The translations under genes and the position numbers were made by a program. Positions 33,679-43,909 of a stretch of DNA of 56,612 nt are shown here, one piece after another. Source of the DNA: Actinomycetes bacterium. GTDB taxonomy: Bacteria > Auribacterota > JAJCYG01. Position 1 is the stretch's first letter; each line of letters begins with the position of its first letter. The notes below the pieces were generated by a model. That model saw only the letters and a program-made list of their open reading frames with translations, was not told where the DNA came from and searched no databases. The stretch lies in NCBI GenBank assembly GCA_029263055.1, contig JAJCYG010000085.1:1-56612 (forward strand), written 5' to 3'.

Positions 33679-35907
33679 TTAAGCCCCGATTAATTCATCA
33701 ATAGCACTCAGCAATGTTTTGTTATCGTATTTGCTTTTAACCAAATAACGATCAGCTCCAACATCTAATCCTTTTCTCTTATCTTGTTCACTTTCTCTAT
33801 AAGAGACAATGATTGTTGGAATGGCCGCTAAAACAGTCTCTTTCTTCATCACACCTATAAGCTCTAATCCATTCATTCGGGGCATTTCTACATCTGTCAC
33901 CACCAAATCAAAATGAGCTTCTTTTAATTTATTAAAGGCATCCATTCCATCCATTGCGGTTTCCACTTCAAACCCTTGATTCTTTAACACTGTTTTTTCT
34001 AATTCACGAACTGTTAAAGAATCTTCAACAACAAGTATTTTTTTTCGTTTTTCTAACTTGTGGATCTGTTCTTGAGTAATGCCTTGCCCTTTATAATCCG
34101 AGATACTTCTTAAGACAGAATCAATATTAACCACATAGGCAACTTGCCCATTATCTAAAATGGTTCCTCCGGATAGATCCGCTAACCAGCCCAATCTTCG
34201 GTCCAATGATTTTGTCACAACTTCTTTTTCCTCTAAAAATCGATCTACACAAAGGGCTATTTTAAAAGTAGAGTCTCCCAAAAGTAATAAATCTTTTTTT
34301 TCTGAAATATCCTTTTCAGTTGAAAGGCTCCATAAAGCACCTAGATGAACAATCGGGACCATTTCGTCATGAATATTTACCGCCTCTTTACCTTGAATCG
34401 TTTGAATGACTGATTGATCTATTTGATGCACGCCTTCAATACGTGTTAAAGGAAAACAAAACTTTTCTCCTCCAACTTCAACCAATAATGTTTTTGTGAC
34501 AGTTAACGTCAATGGCAATGAAAGAATAAAACGTGTGAATTTTTTATTTTCAGTCTCAACTTGAATATTCCCACCCACTTGATTCAAGCTACTTTTAACC
34601 ACATCCAAACCAACCCCTCTACCTGAGGTCGTGGTTACTTTATCTGAAGTGGAAAAACCATGTAGAAAAATAAAATTTAAAAGCTCACCACGTGCTAATT
34701 GATTTAATTTCTCACTGGGAATCAATCCTTTTTCTTTCACCTTTTGAACAATCTTGGCCTCATTAATGCCACGTCCATCATCTTCAACCGTGACAATCAC
34801 TCGATCCGCTTGATGTATGGCAGAAATCTTAAGTGTTGCCGCTTCAGGTTTTCCTGCTTTTGACCGCTCGGCTAAGGATTCAATTCCATGATCACATGCA
34901 TTTCGAATCAAATGTGTTAAGGGATCTTTTAAAAGCTCAATAATATTGCGGTCAATCTGAGTCTCAGCCCCTTCCAACTCTAAATTAATGACTTTACCTG
35001 TTTCACGCGCCGCATCTCGCACATAACGTTCATAAGGCTCAAAAAGAGTGGATGCTGAAAGCATACGTGATTGCATCACCTCATCTTGAAGCTGAGAACC
35101 GAGATGCACAAAATTGAGACTCACTCGTGAAGTGGTTTCAAAATAACTCGAAAACATTTCTTGGAGTTTTCGGATCATCGCTTCATTTTTAACAAGAAGC
35201 TCTTTAACTTTAGGTGACTCAATCTCTTCTTGCCGCAAATTACTAGAGAACTGGTCAAATGCGGAAAGAAGTTGAACAAAATAACTAGAAAAAGCCCGTA
35301 GCGAGCTCGTATTACGATCTAAGTTAAGAACATTGGTATAAATTTCACCAGACAAGTTAATCAGATTGTCTAATTTATCTGTCCCTATTCGCACCGTTGT
35401 TTTTTGCTGTTTAGGCTCTTTAGAAATAGTCTCTTTACGCACTGTCTCTAAAGGAATAACGTTAGGGGCCTCTTGAGCGACCTCTTGAGCCACATCAGCT
35501 TGTTGAAAGGATTCTACTTTTCCCTCTTTTGCCGCATCTAAACGAGCCCCCCAAACATCGACATTAATAGAAGAGGGCTTCTCTTCAACAAATTCACTTA
35601 CTGAGGTCTCTAAAGAATCTAATATCTTTAGAATCAAGTCGCTTACTTCAGAAGGAAAATCTTTCTTCTCATTTTGAAGGTTAATGAAAAACTCTTCCAT
35701 TTTATGTGATAATGCTTGAACTTCTGGATGATTCACAATACGCGAGGCTGCTTTTAAACTGTGGGCTTCACGCATGGTGTCTTCAATTAATTCTTGATTG
35801 GAAGGTTCTCTCTCTAAAGAAAGGATATGTTTATTAAGGGTCTTGATTCTTTCGTCTGCATCAAGCTTGTAAATTTCAGTTAATGACATACTGTCAAAAT
35901 CAGGCAT
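33679..35907 (-). CDS. cheA: Chemosensory histidine kinase CheA fused to a receiver (CheA-REC)
   Basis: 742 residues. The Hpt domain comes first (His49 in REAHSLKAASR), then a dimer helix pair, HATPase (NACDHGIES, DDGRGINEAKI, GRGVGLDVV), a CheW-like domain (about 460-600) and a C-terminal receiver (phosphorylation Asp in DLVVTDVEMPRMNGLEL). The P2 CheY-docking domain is not recognisable, and the attached receiver replaces a separate CheY. This is the architecture of WspE, FrzE and PixL-type kinases. It receives the MCP signal through CheW. Confidence 0.95.
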   Translation of the reverse strand: MPDFDSMSLTEIYKLDADERIKTLNKHILSLEREPSNQELIEDTMREAHSLKAASRIVNHPEVQALSHKMEEFFINLQNEKKDFPSEVSDLILKILDSLETSVSEFVEEKPSSINVDVWGARLDAAKEGKVESFQQADVAQEVAQEAPNVIPLETVRKETISKEPKQQKTTVRIGTDKLDNLINLSGEIYTNVLNLDRNTSSLRAFSSYFVQLLSAFDQFSSNLRQEEIESPKVKELLVKNEAMIRKLQEMFSSYFETTSRVSLNFVHLGSQLQDEVMQSRMLSASTLFEPYERYVRDAARETGKVINLELEGAETQIDRNIIELLKDPLTHLIRNACDHGIESLAERSKAGKPEAATLKISAIHQADRVIVTVEDDGRGINEAKIVQKVKEKGLIPSEKLNQLARGELLNFIFLHGFSTSDKVTTTSGRGVGLDVVKSSLNQVGGNIQVETENKKFTRFILSLPLTLTVTKTLLVEVGGEKFCFPLTRIEGVHQIDQSVIQTIQGKEAVNIHDEMVPIVHLGALWSLSTEKDISEKKDLLLLGDSTFKIALCVDRFLEEKEVVTKSLDRRLGWLADLSGGTILDNGQVAYVVNIDSVLRSISDYKGQGITQEQIHKLEKRKKILVVEDSLTVRELEKTVLKNQGFEVETAMDGMDAFNKLKEAHFDLVVTDVEMPRMNGLELIGVMKKETVLAAIPTIIVSYRESEQDKRKGLDVGADRYLVKSKYDNKTLLSAIDELIGA

Positions 35908-35928
35908 TTTGCATTCCTTTACTGTCCC

Positions 35929-38073
35929 TTACTTTAATTTAAATTGCGCCACACTCGCTCTTAAATCTTGAGCCATACTCGTTAAATCAGTGGCAGACTG
36001 CCGCGTCTGTTTGGCAGCTGTTGCAGTAAATCGAATCGACTCTGTCATCTCTTTAACTGATCGAGAGACTTCTGTATTCCCGCTGGCTAATTGCGTAATA
36101 CTTTCAGACACATTTTCAATTTGAGGCAATATTTGCTCCACCTGTTGAGTGATTCCAGAAAATCTATCTGACAATTGTGTGACCAACTCAGAACCACTGC
36201 TCACTTCATGCATTGATTTTTCTGTCACCATAATCGCACTAGATGAAGCAGCTTGAATTTCATTAATAATATTAGAAATTTCACTGCTTGATTGCGATGT
36301 TTGGTCTGCCAAACGGCGAATCTCTTGAGCCACCACACTAAATCCCTTTCCATGCTCTCCCGCTTTAGAAGCTTCAATGGCCGCATTTAAAGAAAGCAAA
36401 TTTGTTTGATCTGCCACTTCAAGGATCGTTGCTAACATTTTATTGATCCCTTCGATCTTTTCACTCAAGGTTTTTAACTTATTAGAAACCGCATCATTAG
36501 AGTTCTTCATTTCACTCATTTTAGATTGCGTCTCTTCAATTGCTTGTCCTCCATCTTGCGCGCTCTTCTCAATCTCTTTTGCAAACTTAGCCACTTCTTG
36601 GGCTGTACGACTCAATTCTGTACCCGTTGTTGCGGCTTGTGTAATCGTGGCTTGAATTTGATTCATTTGAGCAGATTGTTCACTTGTTGTACTCTCATGT
36701 TGATTGGCTGCAGCCAATATCTCATTTGAAGAAGAATTGATCTTGAGCGAAGACTGTAAAATACCAGACACGATTTGTTTTAATCCCATCCGCATGTGAT
36801 TAAAACTAGTGGCCAACAATCCCACCTCATCAGAAGATTGTTTTTCCACCTCTTGGGTTAAATCTCCCTTTGTGGCCACTTGCGCCATATGCTGGACCAG
36901 CACTTTTAAATTAAGAGAAAGCCCTCGGCCAATCAAAAAGGCAACAACTCCTCCAGCAATTATACTGACTAAAATAGAAGACAAAACAAACCAAAAAATC
37001 GATTTTGAAACATTCATTGCCTCCTTGATAAAACGCTTTTCATGAGCATAACCTTGTTTCACTAATTCATTGCTTTTCGCTTGAAGAGCCTCTCCTTTTT
37101 GATTAAAGAAAACTCTTTGTTGCTCAAACGCCTTGTCGTTCTCAATCAAAGCCAAATAACTACGGTCATATTGATCTAATTGAGACGCTAATTCTGAAGA
37201 GACAAATGAGTCCAAACTCGACTTGCCTAAATCTCTTTTAAAAGTTTGCACAAACAAAGCATGTTTCTCCAAAAATTCAGCTTTGTTTGTCAAAAGATAT
37301 TTTTCACCCACTTCTCGAATTTTTAAAAAATCGATTTGAAGAACGGGCAAAGCTAATTGCTCTAATCTTTCGTCCATCTGGTGCGCGTTTTTTCCCATTT
37401 TCCCAAACAAGCCTGAGTCAACATCCCCTCTCTTTTGAACCAACTCCGTCATTCCCAAAACACCTGCTTCAAACGCCTTCATCTCTTGATTCATCTCTGT
37501 AACCAAAACAACTTCTTCATCTAAGCCATGTTTTTTTGCCACAGTAGCAATTGAAACAAGCTCTGCCTCAACTTTATAAATATAAGTCAAAAATTGATTC
37601 TGAATATACTCCTGGTATGCTTTCTCATATCCTTGAGAAAAAGAAGACAAAAGAAATGCTTTCTCACTCGCCAAGGCTTCAAGAAAATGAATTTCTACTT
37701 GGTCGCCTAATTCGACCAATTGAAGGCCAACATCTTTAACTTGGACCCAAGACTTATTCGTAGAGTTCAACCCCATTAAGGCGACACTCCCCACTAACAC
37801 CACAAAAAGGGCCATGACTCCAAAGCCAACAGCTAATTTAGCACCGACAGAAAACTTAATGTCAGCAGCAGAGTTGCTTGCAACAACTGAAGCAGGGTTT
37901 GCTTCAACCCCATTTCCACTCCATTCAAAATCAGTTGGACTGGGCTCATCAGCCTCAGGTCTCGTTGACTTTGGAGGCGGCGGCTCCATCGGTTGTCTCT
38001 GCATTTTTTTTGTTTCTTCATTCTCTAGTGCTTGTTGTTGCTCTGATTGTTGTTCTGGATTTACCTTTTTCAT
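35929..38073 (-). CDS. Methyl-accepting chemotaxis receptor with helical-bundle sensor and long cytoplasmic tail at the N-terminus
   Basis: 714 residues. Residues 1-72 are hydrophilic, rich in Gln, Glu and Pro, and lie before TM1 (about 80-101), an unusual extension. The periplasmic part (about 104-350) is all-helical, as in the four-helix or HBM sensor classes. TM2 (355-378) is followed by HAMP and a long coiled-coil signalling domain with the conserved tip [18 protein letters not shown] and the methylation helices. It lies between cheW and cheA and ends 21 bases before cheA. The ligand is unknown. Confidence 0.93.
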   Translation of the reverse strand: MKKVNPEQQSEQQQALENEETKKMQRQPMEPPPPKSTRPEADEPSPTDFEWSGNGVEANPASVVASNSAADIKFSVGAKLAVGFGVMALFVVLVGSVALMGLNSTNKSWVQVKDVGLQLVELGDQVEIHFLEALASEKAFLLSSFSQGYEKAYQEYIQNQFLTYIYKVEAELVSIATVAKKHGLDEEVVLVTEMNQEMKAFEAGVLGMTELVQKRGDVDSGLFGKMGKNAHQMDERLEQLALPVLQIDFLKIREVGEKYLLTNKAEFLEKHALFVQTFKRDLGKSSLDSFVSSELASQLDQYDRSYLALIENDKAFEQQRVFFNQKGEALQAKSNELVKQGYAHEKRFIKEAMNVSKSIFWFVLSSILVSIIAGGVVAFLIGRGLSLNLKVLVQHMAQVATKGDLTQEVEKQSSDEVGLLATSFNHMRMGLKQIVSGILQSSLKINSSSNEILAAANQHESTTSEQSAQMNQIQATITQAATTGTELSRTAQEVAKFAKEIEKSAQDGGQAIEETQSKMSEMKNSNDAVSNKLKTLSEKIEGINKMLATILEVADQTNLLSLNAAIEASKAGEHGKGFSVVAQEIRRLADQTSQSSSEISNIINEIQAASSSAIMVTEKSMHEVSSGSELVTQLSDRFSGITQQVEQILPQIENVSESITQLASGNTEVSRSVKEMTESIRFTATAAKQTRQSATDLTSMAQDLRASVAQFKLK

Positions 38074-38088
38074 TGTCTGACTCCTTTG

Positions 38089-38664
38089 TCAATCTATAGA
38101 AGAATTACCTTCAAGTTCATTGTTTAACTGGTCAGTCACTTCTCTTAAAATTTTTGGAATATCTAGCCAGATTTTAGATACTCCCTCATGTTGAAAAAGT
38201 CCTTTGATCCAATCGGTTTGATCTCCCTTTGAATGAGAAAAATGAGTTTGTTGTTCTCCAGTATCAATCTTAAGTGAGCCTAAAGCTTGATCCACTACCA
38301 TTCCTGTTCTGTCAGAACCTGACTTTAAAACAATCACTTTTGATTTTTCTGTTTCTTCTAATTTAGGCAACCCTAATAACGCAGCCAAATCCAAAAGCAA
38401 AACCAATTCGCCCCGAACATTCATAACACCCAACATAAAGGGTTTGCTTTTAGGAAGCTTAGAGATACGCTCAGGGGAGACCACCTCTTCAATCAGAGGC
38501 ATATCAATCAAATAAGTTTCCTTATTCAGTCGAACTTGAAAAAATTCAACGCGCTCTCCTTTTAAAATCACTTCATCTTGCTTCTGGGCATAATGAAGCG
38601 CTCGTTCTTTTAAGATTTTTTTATCTAAGACTGCCTGTTCTTCCTTTTTCTTTTCTACCTTCAT
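38089..38664 (-). CDS. cheW: CheW-like coupling protein, second copy
   Basis: 191 residues. A charged N-terminal stretch (KKKEEQAVLDKKILKERAL) comes before the CheW fold, which shows FFQVRLNKETYLIDM, MLGVMNVRGELVLLLDLAALLGL and KVIVLKSGSDRTGMVVDQA. It couples the receptor to CheA. Position and extra N-terminus correspond to the second CheW of Wsp-type operons. It is 16 bases after cheR and 15 bases before the receptor gene. Confidence 0.93.
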   Translation of the reverse strand: MKVEKKKEEQAVLDKKILKERALHYAQKQDEVILKGERVEFFQVRLNKETYLIDMPLIEEVVSPERISKLPKSKPFMLGVMNVRGELVLLLDLAALLGLPKLEETEKSKVIVLKSGSDRTGMVVDQALGSLKIDTGEQQTHFSHSKGDQTDWIKGLFQHEGVSKIWLDIPKILREVTDQLNNELEGNSSID

Positions 38665-38680
38665 TGTGACTCACCCTTTT

Positions 38681-40171
38681 TTAAGCAGCCATATCTGCAC
38701 ATAAGCTGTAAATATAATCTGCTGTATAACCAAAGCGCTCTTGTCTTAATTGATCTTGCTCCATTTGGTCAATCACTGATTCTGTTTGATGAAACAAATG
38801 GTTCGCCTCTTTTTGCTGATCAACCGCCCTATAAGAAAGAGCTAAATAATAAAGAACGACAAAGTTTTTTTCGTCGCAGTAACGTCCTTTTTTAAAATGC
38901 TCAATTGCTTGTTGATAATCTCCTCTTTTAAAATAGACCAAGCCTAAAACAAAATAAATCTCATCAACTAAATTATCGATTTTAATAATTTCTTGGCAGG
39001 TCTCAATTGCTTGTTGATCTAAATCACTATCAGCATAAAGAGTGGCTAACCGAATCAAACTTTTAATGTGGCGGGGTGTCTGCTTCAGCTGCTCTTTAAA
39101 CTCGTTCTCAGCCTTATCAAATATTTTAATCTTCAAATACCCCAAACCATTTTCATAATGCTCCTCCAGATCATCGCTTTCTTGGGTCCGCATTTTAGAA
39201 GGTGGTTTTGGTTTAGGTTTTCTTGGCAGAGGAATATCTTTAGGCAATGAAAACTCAGTTTTTTTTATGTTTGGTTTAATAGAAACCGTTCGAGGCTCTG
39301 TAGGTTTAATTGATTTTGAGCCTCGAACCCAAAGCAAAGCTTTGCCAATCTGCTTGAGGTGAAACGGACTCTCCAAAAACAACAGAGATTCTGAAGAACC
39401 AAGAAACAAGACCCCTTCAGGAGAAAGGTTCTTATCCACTTTTTGCATCAATTTTTCAGTATCCGCTTGATTAAAGTAGATCAACACGTTTCTCAAGAAA
39501 ACAACATCTGCCCCAGCCAAACTAACCGGAGCATGCTCTAAATCAAACAGATTCGCGTTGTAAAATTGAACCTTTTCTTTGATTTCATTGTGAAGTAAAA
39601 ATCGGTTCTCTTTTAAAGTGAAGTATTTTTTTAAAAATTCAGTGTCGGGCTCACGAAACATATGAGAGGAAAATTCTCCAGACTCAGCCCGCTCAATCGC
39701 ATTTTTATTTAAATCAAACGCAATGATTTCAAAATCAGCTTGATCCATTAAGTTTGATTCCATTAAAGAGATCGCAATCGAATAAGGCTCAGCACCAAAA
39801 GAACAGCCACAACTCATTATTTTGATTCGAGGCTTAGTCTGACCTATTTTTTTCTTTTCAATTAGTTCTGGAAGCACAACCTCGGTTAAAGCATCAAACT
39901 GTCTCTTATCTCTAAAAAAATAAGTCTCATGAACCACTAAAAGAGAGGTCAATTTTTCCATTTCATTAGAATTTGGTGCCAAAATCTTAAGGTAGATATT
40001 TGGATCTTCTATTTGTGTTGCTTCCATTCTCTCTTTGATCGCCACTTTTAAAGAAAACCAATTAGAAGAATCAAAATTAATGCCGGTTACAGCCCGAACC
40101 CTTGTTTCGACTTCAATTAATAATGGTTCTTCAACATTATACTTCTCAGTGATCATCCTGGCTTTTTCCAT
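38681..40171 (-). CDS. cheR: CheR receptor methyltransferase with C-terminal TPR repeats
   Basis: 496 residues. The methyltransferase half (about 15-285) has the CheR pattern: MSCGCSFGAEPYSIAI as the AdoMet site, IIAFDLNKNAIERAESGEF, and FLRNVLIYFNQADTEKLM. A linker rich in Lys and Pro (KPKPPSK) leads to about four TPR motifs (about 330-480, with YENGLGYLKIKIFDKAENEF and FVLGLVYFKRGDYQQAIEHF). TPR-carrying CheR proteins (WspC, FrzF) use the repeats for receptor or partner selectivity. The start overlaps the first CheW gene by 26 bases. Confidence 0.94.
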   Translation of the reverse strand: MEKARMITEKYNVEEPLLIEVETRVRAVTGINFDSSNWFSLKVAIKERMEATQIEDPNIYLKILAPNSNEMEKLTSLLVVHETYFFRDKRQFDALTEVVLPELIEKKKIGQTKPRIKIMSCGCSFGAEPYSIAISLMESNLMDQADFEIIAFDLNKNAIERAESGEFSSHMFREPDTEFLKKYFTLKENRFLLHNEIKEKVQFYNANLFDLEHAPVSLAGADVVFLRNVLIYFNQADTEKLMQKVDKNLSPEGVLFLGSSESLLFLESPFHLKQIGKALLWVRGSKSIKPTEPRTVSIKPNIKKTEFSLPKDIPLPRKPKPKPPSKMRTQESDDLEEHYENGLGYLKIKIFDKAENEFKEQLKQTPRHIKSLIRLATLYADSDLDQQAIETCQEIIKIDNLVDEIYFVLGLVYFKRGDYQQAIEHFKKGRYCDEKNFVVLYYLALSYRAVDQQKEANHLFHQTESVIDQMEQDQLRQERFGYTADYIYSLCADMAA

Positions 40172-40658
40172 TTGATAAATTTAGGTTTATTTCTTTTAAA
40201 AAACTTTGAGGAGAGATTAATTGAACATTTTCATTGGTCTGCAATCTAGCAAGCCTGTGCTCGGTTACTTTAGACTCATTTAAAGAAAGAGGAAGCGTTT
40301 CTATCTGAAGAAATTGAATATCTCGAACCTTATCAACAATCAGGCCGACTTTTTTGTTTTCAATGGTTGTAATAAACACTCTTGATTCAAAAGGGTACTC
40401 TTTTCGCTGAAAGCCAAGTTTTTTTGTTAAATCAAGAACCGGGAGAAACTCTCCGCGCAAGTTCATAATCCCTTCAATTTTTTGATCTTTATCTGAAATA
40501 GGTTCCAATTCCATCATGGGCACAATCTCATCAATATGGCAAACTTCCACTCCGTACAGATGTTGCTCAATCTCAAAAAGGATCACTTCACTCTTTTCTT
40601 CTTGCTGAGAACTGTTACCGTATAAAAGATCTCCATCACCATTCACTGTCTTGTTCAT
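40146..40658 (-). CDS. cheW: CheW coupling protein, first gene of the chemosensory cluster
   Basis: 170 residues. The CheW core is clear: ILFEIEQHLYGVEVCHIDEI, GIMNLRGEFLPVLDLTKKLGF, and FITTIENKKVGLIVDKV. It starts the operon cheW-cheR-cheW-mcp-cheA-cheB-kinase. A ribosome site AAAGGAG lies just before the ATG. The 170-base gap upstream shows only a weak GATAAT -10 and no clear -35 or sigma-54 site. Confidence 0.94.
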   Translation of the reverse strand: MNKTVNGDGDLLYGNSSQQEEKSEVILFEIEQHLYGVEVCHIDEIVPMMELEPISDKDQKIEGIMNLRGEFLPVLDLTKKLGFQRKEYPFESRVFITTIENKKVGLIVDKVRDIQFLQIETLPLSLNESKVTEHRLARLQTNENVQLISPQSFLKEINLNLSNGKSQDDH

Positions 40659-40828
40659 ACTTCTCCTTTAAACCCATTGTTATTATCGCATATATTGGGC
40701 CATCTCATTTTTACCCTGTGACTTACGTTATTAAGTGAATAAAAAAGAGGGGGAACGGACATTTTTGTGCAAAGCAAGGCAAAACTGTGCAGATAAAACC
40801 TGACGAAGGGTCACTTCTATTGAAGGAG

Positions 40829-43800
40829 TTAGTCTTGTTTTGAAGCGTCTAAAACCTTGGGGTCCCATTGAAACTGTTTGAAGCTCGCTTTAAAGAAAAG
40901 TGAGTAGAGAACCGGGCAAAGCACCAAGGTAAGCACTGTGGCAAATCCCAAACCAAATATGAGCACATTGGCCATAGGACGCCATAATTCTCCGCCTTGT
41001 AACGAAAGCGGGATCAGCCCCACAATGGTTGTGATGGTGGTCATTAAGATGGGGCGAAATCTTTTTTGTGCTGAAAGCACAATCGCGTTTTGAATGGTGG
41101 CCCCTTCTGCGCGTTCAATTTCTATGCGATCAATTAACATAATGGCATTGTTCACAATAATCCCCATCAAACTAATCATGCCCAACATCGCCATAAAACC
41201 AAACGTACAATTTGTGATTAATAAACCAAGCGCAATTCCCAAAAGCATAGGAGGAATCGTCAGCAAAATAATAACAGGACGTCGAATAGAATTAAATTGA
41301 GAAACTAAAATAAAAGAGAGTAGGCCAAGTGCCAGCGGCATTCCTGCAGCGACTGAAGCTTGAGCTTTGGCAGACTCTTCTTGCTCCCCACCATATTCAA
41401 TCCAAAAGCCTTTTGGCCACGCATCTGAATCAACTAATGATTGAACTTTTGGCATCACCTCTGCTAAAGCCTCGCTTGGAAAACGCCCTAAGACATCTGC
41501 TTTTAAGGTCATGGTTCTTGTTTGATCCCGACGCTGAATATTACTTGGTTGCCAAACTAATTCTGTTTTAGCCACATTAAGCAATGGAACAGAACTGCGA
41601 TCTGAATAAGAATAAACATTCATCCCCTCAATTTTACCTAAGTCTTCGCGGAACGCTTCTTGAGAACGAACTAAAATAGGAATGACTTCATCTCCTTCAC
41701 GAAACTCGGTTGCCTGCGCACCTGAGAATTGAGTTTTTAAGGAGAGAGCAATGTCTTGGCTGGTCATGCCTGCTCGTTTTGCTTGTTCTTGATTCACATT
41801 CACTAAAAGTTTTTTTGCCCACTCACCCCAGTCATCATGAATGTTATAAACACCCGGAACTTTGGAGATGGTTTGAGCAATTAAATTACGCGCCTCATAA
41901 AGATCGTCCATATCTTTACCTGATATTCGAATTTGGATAGGCGTTCCCACAGGGGTTCCACTTTCAAGCTGCTTGACTGTGTGACGGGTATCTGGAAAAT
42001 TGGCATCCAAATAAGCGCGCGTTTTTGCCATCAAACCAGCCACAGCCTCATAAGTAGCTGTATTAATGATGACAAAAGCATAATTGGGATTATCTTGCTC
42101 CGGACTTAAGGAGAGATACCATCGAGGACCCCCTGAGCCCACAAAAGAGCCGACTGAATCAATTCCTTCTTGCTTAACTAAGAACTCTTCGAGCTGAGAC
42201 ACTCTTTCTTCTGTACGCCGAATATCTGTTCCATAAGGCTGCCAAAAATCAATCACAAACATTTCTCGATCGTTTGGAGGAAAAAAGATCGTTGGAATCA
42301 ATTTAAAAACCATGACGCCTAAAAACACAATTCCAACCACACAGCTCAAAAAGACTTTTCTGTTTCTTAAACTCAAAAGAAGGAAGTTTCGATACCGCGT
42401 ATAAAAAGAAGAATCAAAGGATTGTTTTTCTACTTTTGGTTTTAAAAGATAGTAGCAGAGCATAGGAACAAATGTGATTGAGAGCAACCATGAACAGAGC
42501 AAAGTTGAAGAGACCACAATAAAAAGAGAAATACAATATTCTCCCACTCCAGATTGAGCCAACGGAATAGGTAAAAACGCAAAAATGGTTGTTAGCGAGG
42601 CTGAAAGAAGAGGACGTGTCAGCTCTTTAACCGCACCGCCGCATGCTTTCAGTCGATCCTCACCACTATTTAATCGAACGAGAATATTTTCAGAGACAAC
42701 AACCCCGTTGTCCACCAACATTCCAAGCGCAATAATCAAAGAAGCAATTGAAACACGTTGCAAATCAACATCAAAAAAAGGCATAAGTGTGATCGACATC
42801 AAACAAGCCATTGGAACAAGCGCACCCACTACCAAGCCTAATCGGAGTCCTGCGAAAAGAAGCATCACAGCAACCACAAACACAAAAGCTTCTCCCAGAT
42901 TGACCATAAAATCATTAATCGATCGGCTGACAAATTTAGGTTGATACGAGACCATGTCAAAATCTAAACCAATCGGAAGATCTACCTCCAACTCTTTGAG
43001 TCGAGCGGTAACCGCGTCGCCCATTTCAACAACATTTCCCCCTTCAGCCATGCTGACGGCTAAAACAATGGCTGATTCACCATTAAAGTGGCACAACGTT
43101 GTGGGTGGGTCCACAAAATCACGGCGAATGGTTGCCACATCTTCTAAGTAAATCGACTCAGATCTTCCAGGAATACGAAGAGAGGTTCTTTTTAAATCAT
43201 CTAAAGATTTGTACTCACCGGTTGCTTCAATAATAATGCGCTCTGTATCAACTCGAGCATTACCGCCTGATTGTAAAATATTTTGCGTGCTTAAAACTTC
43301 TGCTATCAGATTAGGGTTCACCCCATACTCAGCTAATCGAGCATTTGAAAATTCAACAAAGATCTGTTCTTGTTGCAGCCCATACAAGTCTACTTTTGCC
43401 ACATTGTTTACTTTTAAAAGTTCATCACGCACATCGTCAGCCACATCTTTCATTTCACGATAGGTGTAGCCATCAGAGGTTAAGGCAACCACCACCCCAA
43501 ACACATCTCCAAACTCATCATTAACAATCGGCTCTTCCACTCCTTCGGGCAAATACCCCTTAACATCATTGACTTTATTACGAAGCCGATCCCATATCGG
43601 TTTCATATTTTTATATTTCTCATAAGCATCTACATAAACAATGGAGAGACCTGCTAAAGATTGAGATGTGACTCGCTCGACTTCTGACATTTCACGAATC
43701 TTTTTTTCTAGTTTATCTGTAACAAGTTCTTCTACTTTTTGGGGAGAGGCGCCAGGGAAAGAGGTTGCCACCACAGCTGTACGAATCACAATATCAGGGT

Positions 43801-43909
43801 CTTCTAAGCGAGAGATATTATTAAATGTAAAGATGCCCGCGCAAGCAAGCAATAAAAAGATAAGGGTTGAAGTACGGTTATTTTTAATAAACCATTCAGC
43901 TAAAGTCAT
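40829..43909 (-). CDS. RND efflux transporter, inner-membrane pump (AcrB/MexB-like HAE family)
   Basis: 1026 residues, the standard length for the pump. Two repeats of six helices each flank large periplasmic loops. TM4 carries ALGMLVDNGVVVSEN with the acidic proton-relay residue, and the ends of the porter domains are typical (FPGASPQKVEELVTDKLEKK, PTIFFPPNDREMFVIDFW). It exports a small molecule driven by protons, together with the adaptor and TolC encoded upstream. The substrate is not evident; the sequence looks more like the drug/lipid HAE group than the CusA metal group, with no Met-rich cluster seen. It overlaps the adaptor gene by four bases. Confidence 0.94.
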   Translation of the reverse strand: MTLAEWFIKNNRTSTLIFLLLACAGIFTFNNISRLEDPDIVIRTAVVATSFPGASPQKVEELVTDKLEKKIREMSEVERVTSQSLAGLSIVYVDAYEKYKNMKPIWDRLRNKVNDVKGYLPEGVEEPIVNDEFGDVFGVVVALTSDGYTYREMKDVADDVRDELLKVNNVAKVDLYGLQQEQIFVEFSNARLAEYGVNPNLIAEVLSTQNILQSGGNARVDTERIIIEATGEYKSLDDLKRTSLRIPGRSESIYLEDVATIRRDFVDPPTTLCHFNGESAIVLAVSMAEGGNVVEMGDAVTARLKELEVDLPIGLDFDMVSYQPKFVSRSINDFMVNLGEAFVFVVAVMLLFAGLRLGLVVGALVPMACLMSITLMPFFDVDLQRVSIASLIIALGMLVDNGVVVSENILVRLNSGEDRLKACGGAVKELTRPLLSASLTTIFAFLPIPLAQSGVGEYCISLFIVVSSTLLCSWLLSITFVPMLCYYLLKPKVEKQSFDSSFYTRYRNFLLLSLRNRKVFLSCVVGIVFLGVMVFKLIPTIFFPPNDREMFVIDFWQPYGTDIRRTEERVSQLEEFLVKQEGIDSVGSFVGSGGPRWYLSLSPEQDNPNYAFVIINTATYEAVAGLMAKTRAYLDANFPDTRHTVKQLESGTPVGTPIQIRISGKDMDDLYEARNLIAQTISKVPGVYNIHDDWGEWAKKLLVNVNQEQAKRAGMTSQDIALSLKTQFSGAQATEFREGDEVIPILVRSQEAFREDLGKIEGMNVYSYSDRSSVPLLNVAKTELVWQPSNIQRRDQTRTMTLKADVLGRFPSEALAEVMPKVQSLVDSDAWPKGFWIEYGGEQEESAKAQASVAAGMPLALGLLSFILVSQFNSIRRPVIILLTIPPMLLGIALGLLITNCTFGFMAMLGMISLMGIIVNNAIMLIDRIEIERAEGATIQNAIVLSAQKRFRPILMTTITTIVGLIPLSLQGGELWRPMANVLIFGLGFATVLTLVLCPVLYSLFFKASFKQFQWDPKVLDASKQD

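Noticed and set aside
40659..40828. Sigma-54 promoter before the chemosensory cluster
   Set aside because: No GG-N10-GC pair with the right context was found on the minus strand; only a weak GATAAT.
40829..43909. RND pump as a CusA-type copper exporter, given the Met/His-rich barrel elsewhere
   Set aside because: No Met-rich relay was seen in the pump, and the barrel gene is 25 kb away.
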